DNA from: an uncultured Prevotellaceae bacterium
Lineage (GTDB): Bacteria; Bacteroidota; Bacteroidia; Bacteroidales; Bacteroidaceae
Length of the DNA: 14,791 nt
Direction: 5' to 3'
NCBI GenBank assembly: GCA_937902455.1
Contig: CALELI010000151.1
Coordinates: 1 to 14,791, forward strand
Shown here one piece after another: positions 14,713 through 14,791 of the stretch. Under the pieces are notes generated by a model, which was not told the origin of the DNA, ran no database searches, and was given only the letters and a program-made list of their open reading frames with translations. The translations under genes and the position numbers were made by a program. How positions within the stretch are numbered: position 1 is the stretch's first letter; every line of letters begins with the position of its first letter.

Positions 14713-14791
14713 TAACTCAAGAATATTTCGCCTTAAACTGTTGATTTGTGATATCGGTATAAAAGGAATATTTTTAAAATCAAGTTCGATA
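14614..14791 (-). pseudogene. Fragment of a U32-family peptidase
   Basis: Read on the minus strand from 14790, the sequence encodes IPISQINSLRRNILELL followed by MQERLKNYKRP and then ENEVDYKANI, ending near 14614. I recognise this as the late part of collagenase-like U32 peptidases, which carry an (I/V)S-x-(L/I)N-x-LRR segment and then a Y-x-(A/G)N(V/I) segment. The fragment enters from the right edge of the window and its 3' part is missing, replaced by serC in the opposite direction. Its codons are richer in AAA, GAA and TTA than serC or the minus-strand cluster, so it may come from a different genomic background. The family call rests on recall. Confidence 0.6.

Overview
The window looks like a stretch of a Bacteroidales chromosome, most likely Prevotella or a close relative. 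The reasons are the protein families present (S9 peptidase, MATE transporter with a cytidylate-kinase-like gene, PD40 lipoprotein, apparent DUF6057 membrane proteins, serC), AT-rich leaders without clear Shine-Dalgarno sites, and TAnnTTTG promoter boxes. No rRNA, tRNA, CRISPR array or complete insertion sequence was seen. The identification comes from reading the proteins; no database search was possible.

Layout. Positions 1-88 hold a short tandem heptamer array. A YfcE-type metallophosphoesterase (89-577, +) follows. From 621 to 10854 everything lies on the minus strand and reads as one long directional cluster. In transcription order it is: a 115-117 aa protein of unknown function, a large membrane protein (paralogue A), a PD40 beta-propeller lipoprotein with a haem-c motif, a second large membrane protein (paralogue B), a secreted S9 peptidase, a MATE exporter, a cytidylate-kinase-like protein, and a 68-codon remnant that looks like the start of an NhaC Na+/H+ antiporter. 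The last three genes overlap by ATGA. Most of the other junctions carry short period-7 repeat arrays, two of which supply the end of a protein.

Positions 10855-11257 contain no conventional gene. The first half is a MITE-like element of about 200 bp with perfect 19-bp terminal inverted repeats, a central hairpin and a 47-codon ORF. It sits directly against the start codon of the minus-strand cluster. The second half holds a Bacteroidetes-type promoter for the plus-strand genes: a cytoplasmic UshA-like metallophosphatase/5'-nucleotidase (11258-12976), a short MiaA-like prenyltransferase (12973-13713) overlapping it by ATGA, and serC (13741 onward).

At about 14614-14634 serC breaks off and runs head-on into an AT-rich minus-strand fragment of a U32-family peptidase. 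This is a rearrangement or an assembly chimera. The best candidates for undescribed biology are the two-paralogue membrane protein/haem-lipoprotein cluster, the small inverted-repeat element at its head, and the nucleotidase/short-MiaA pair.
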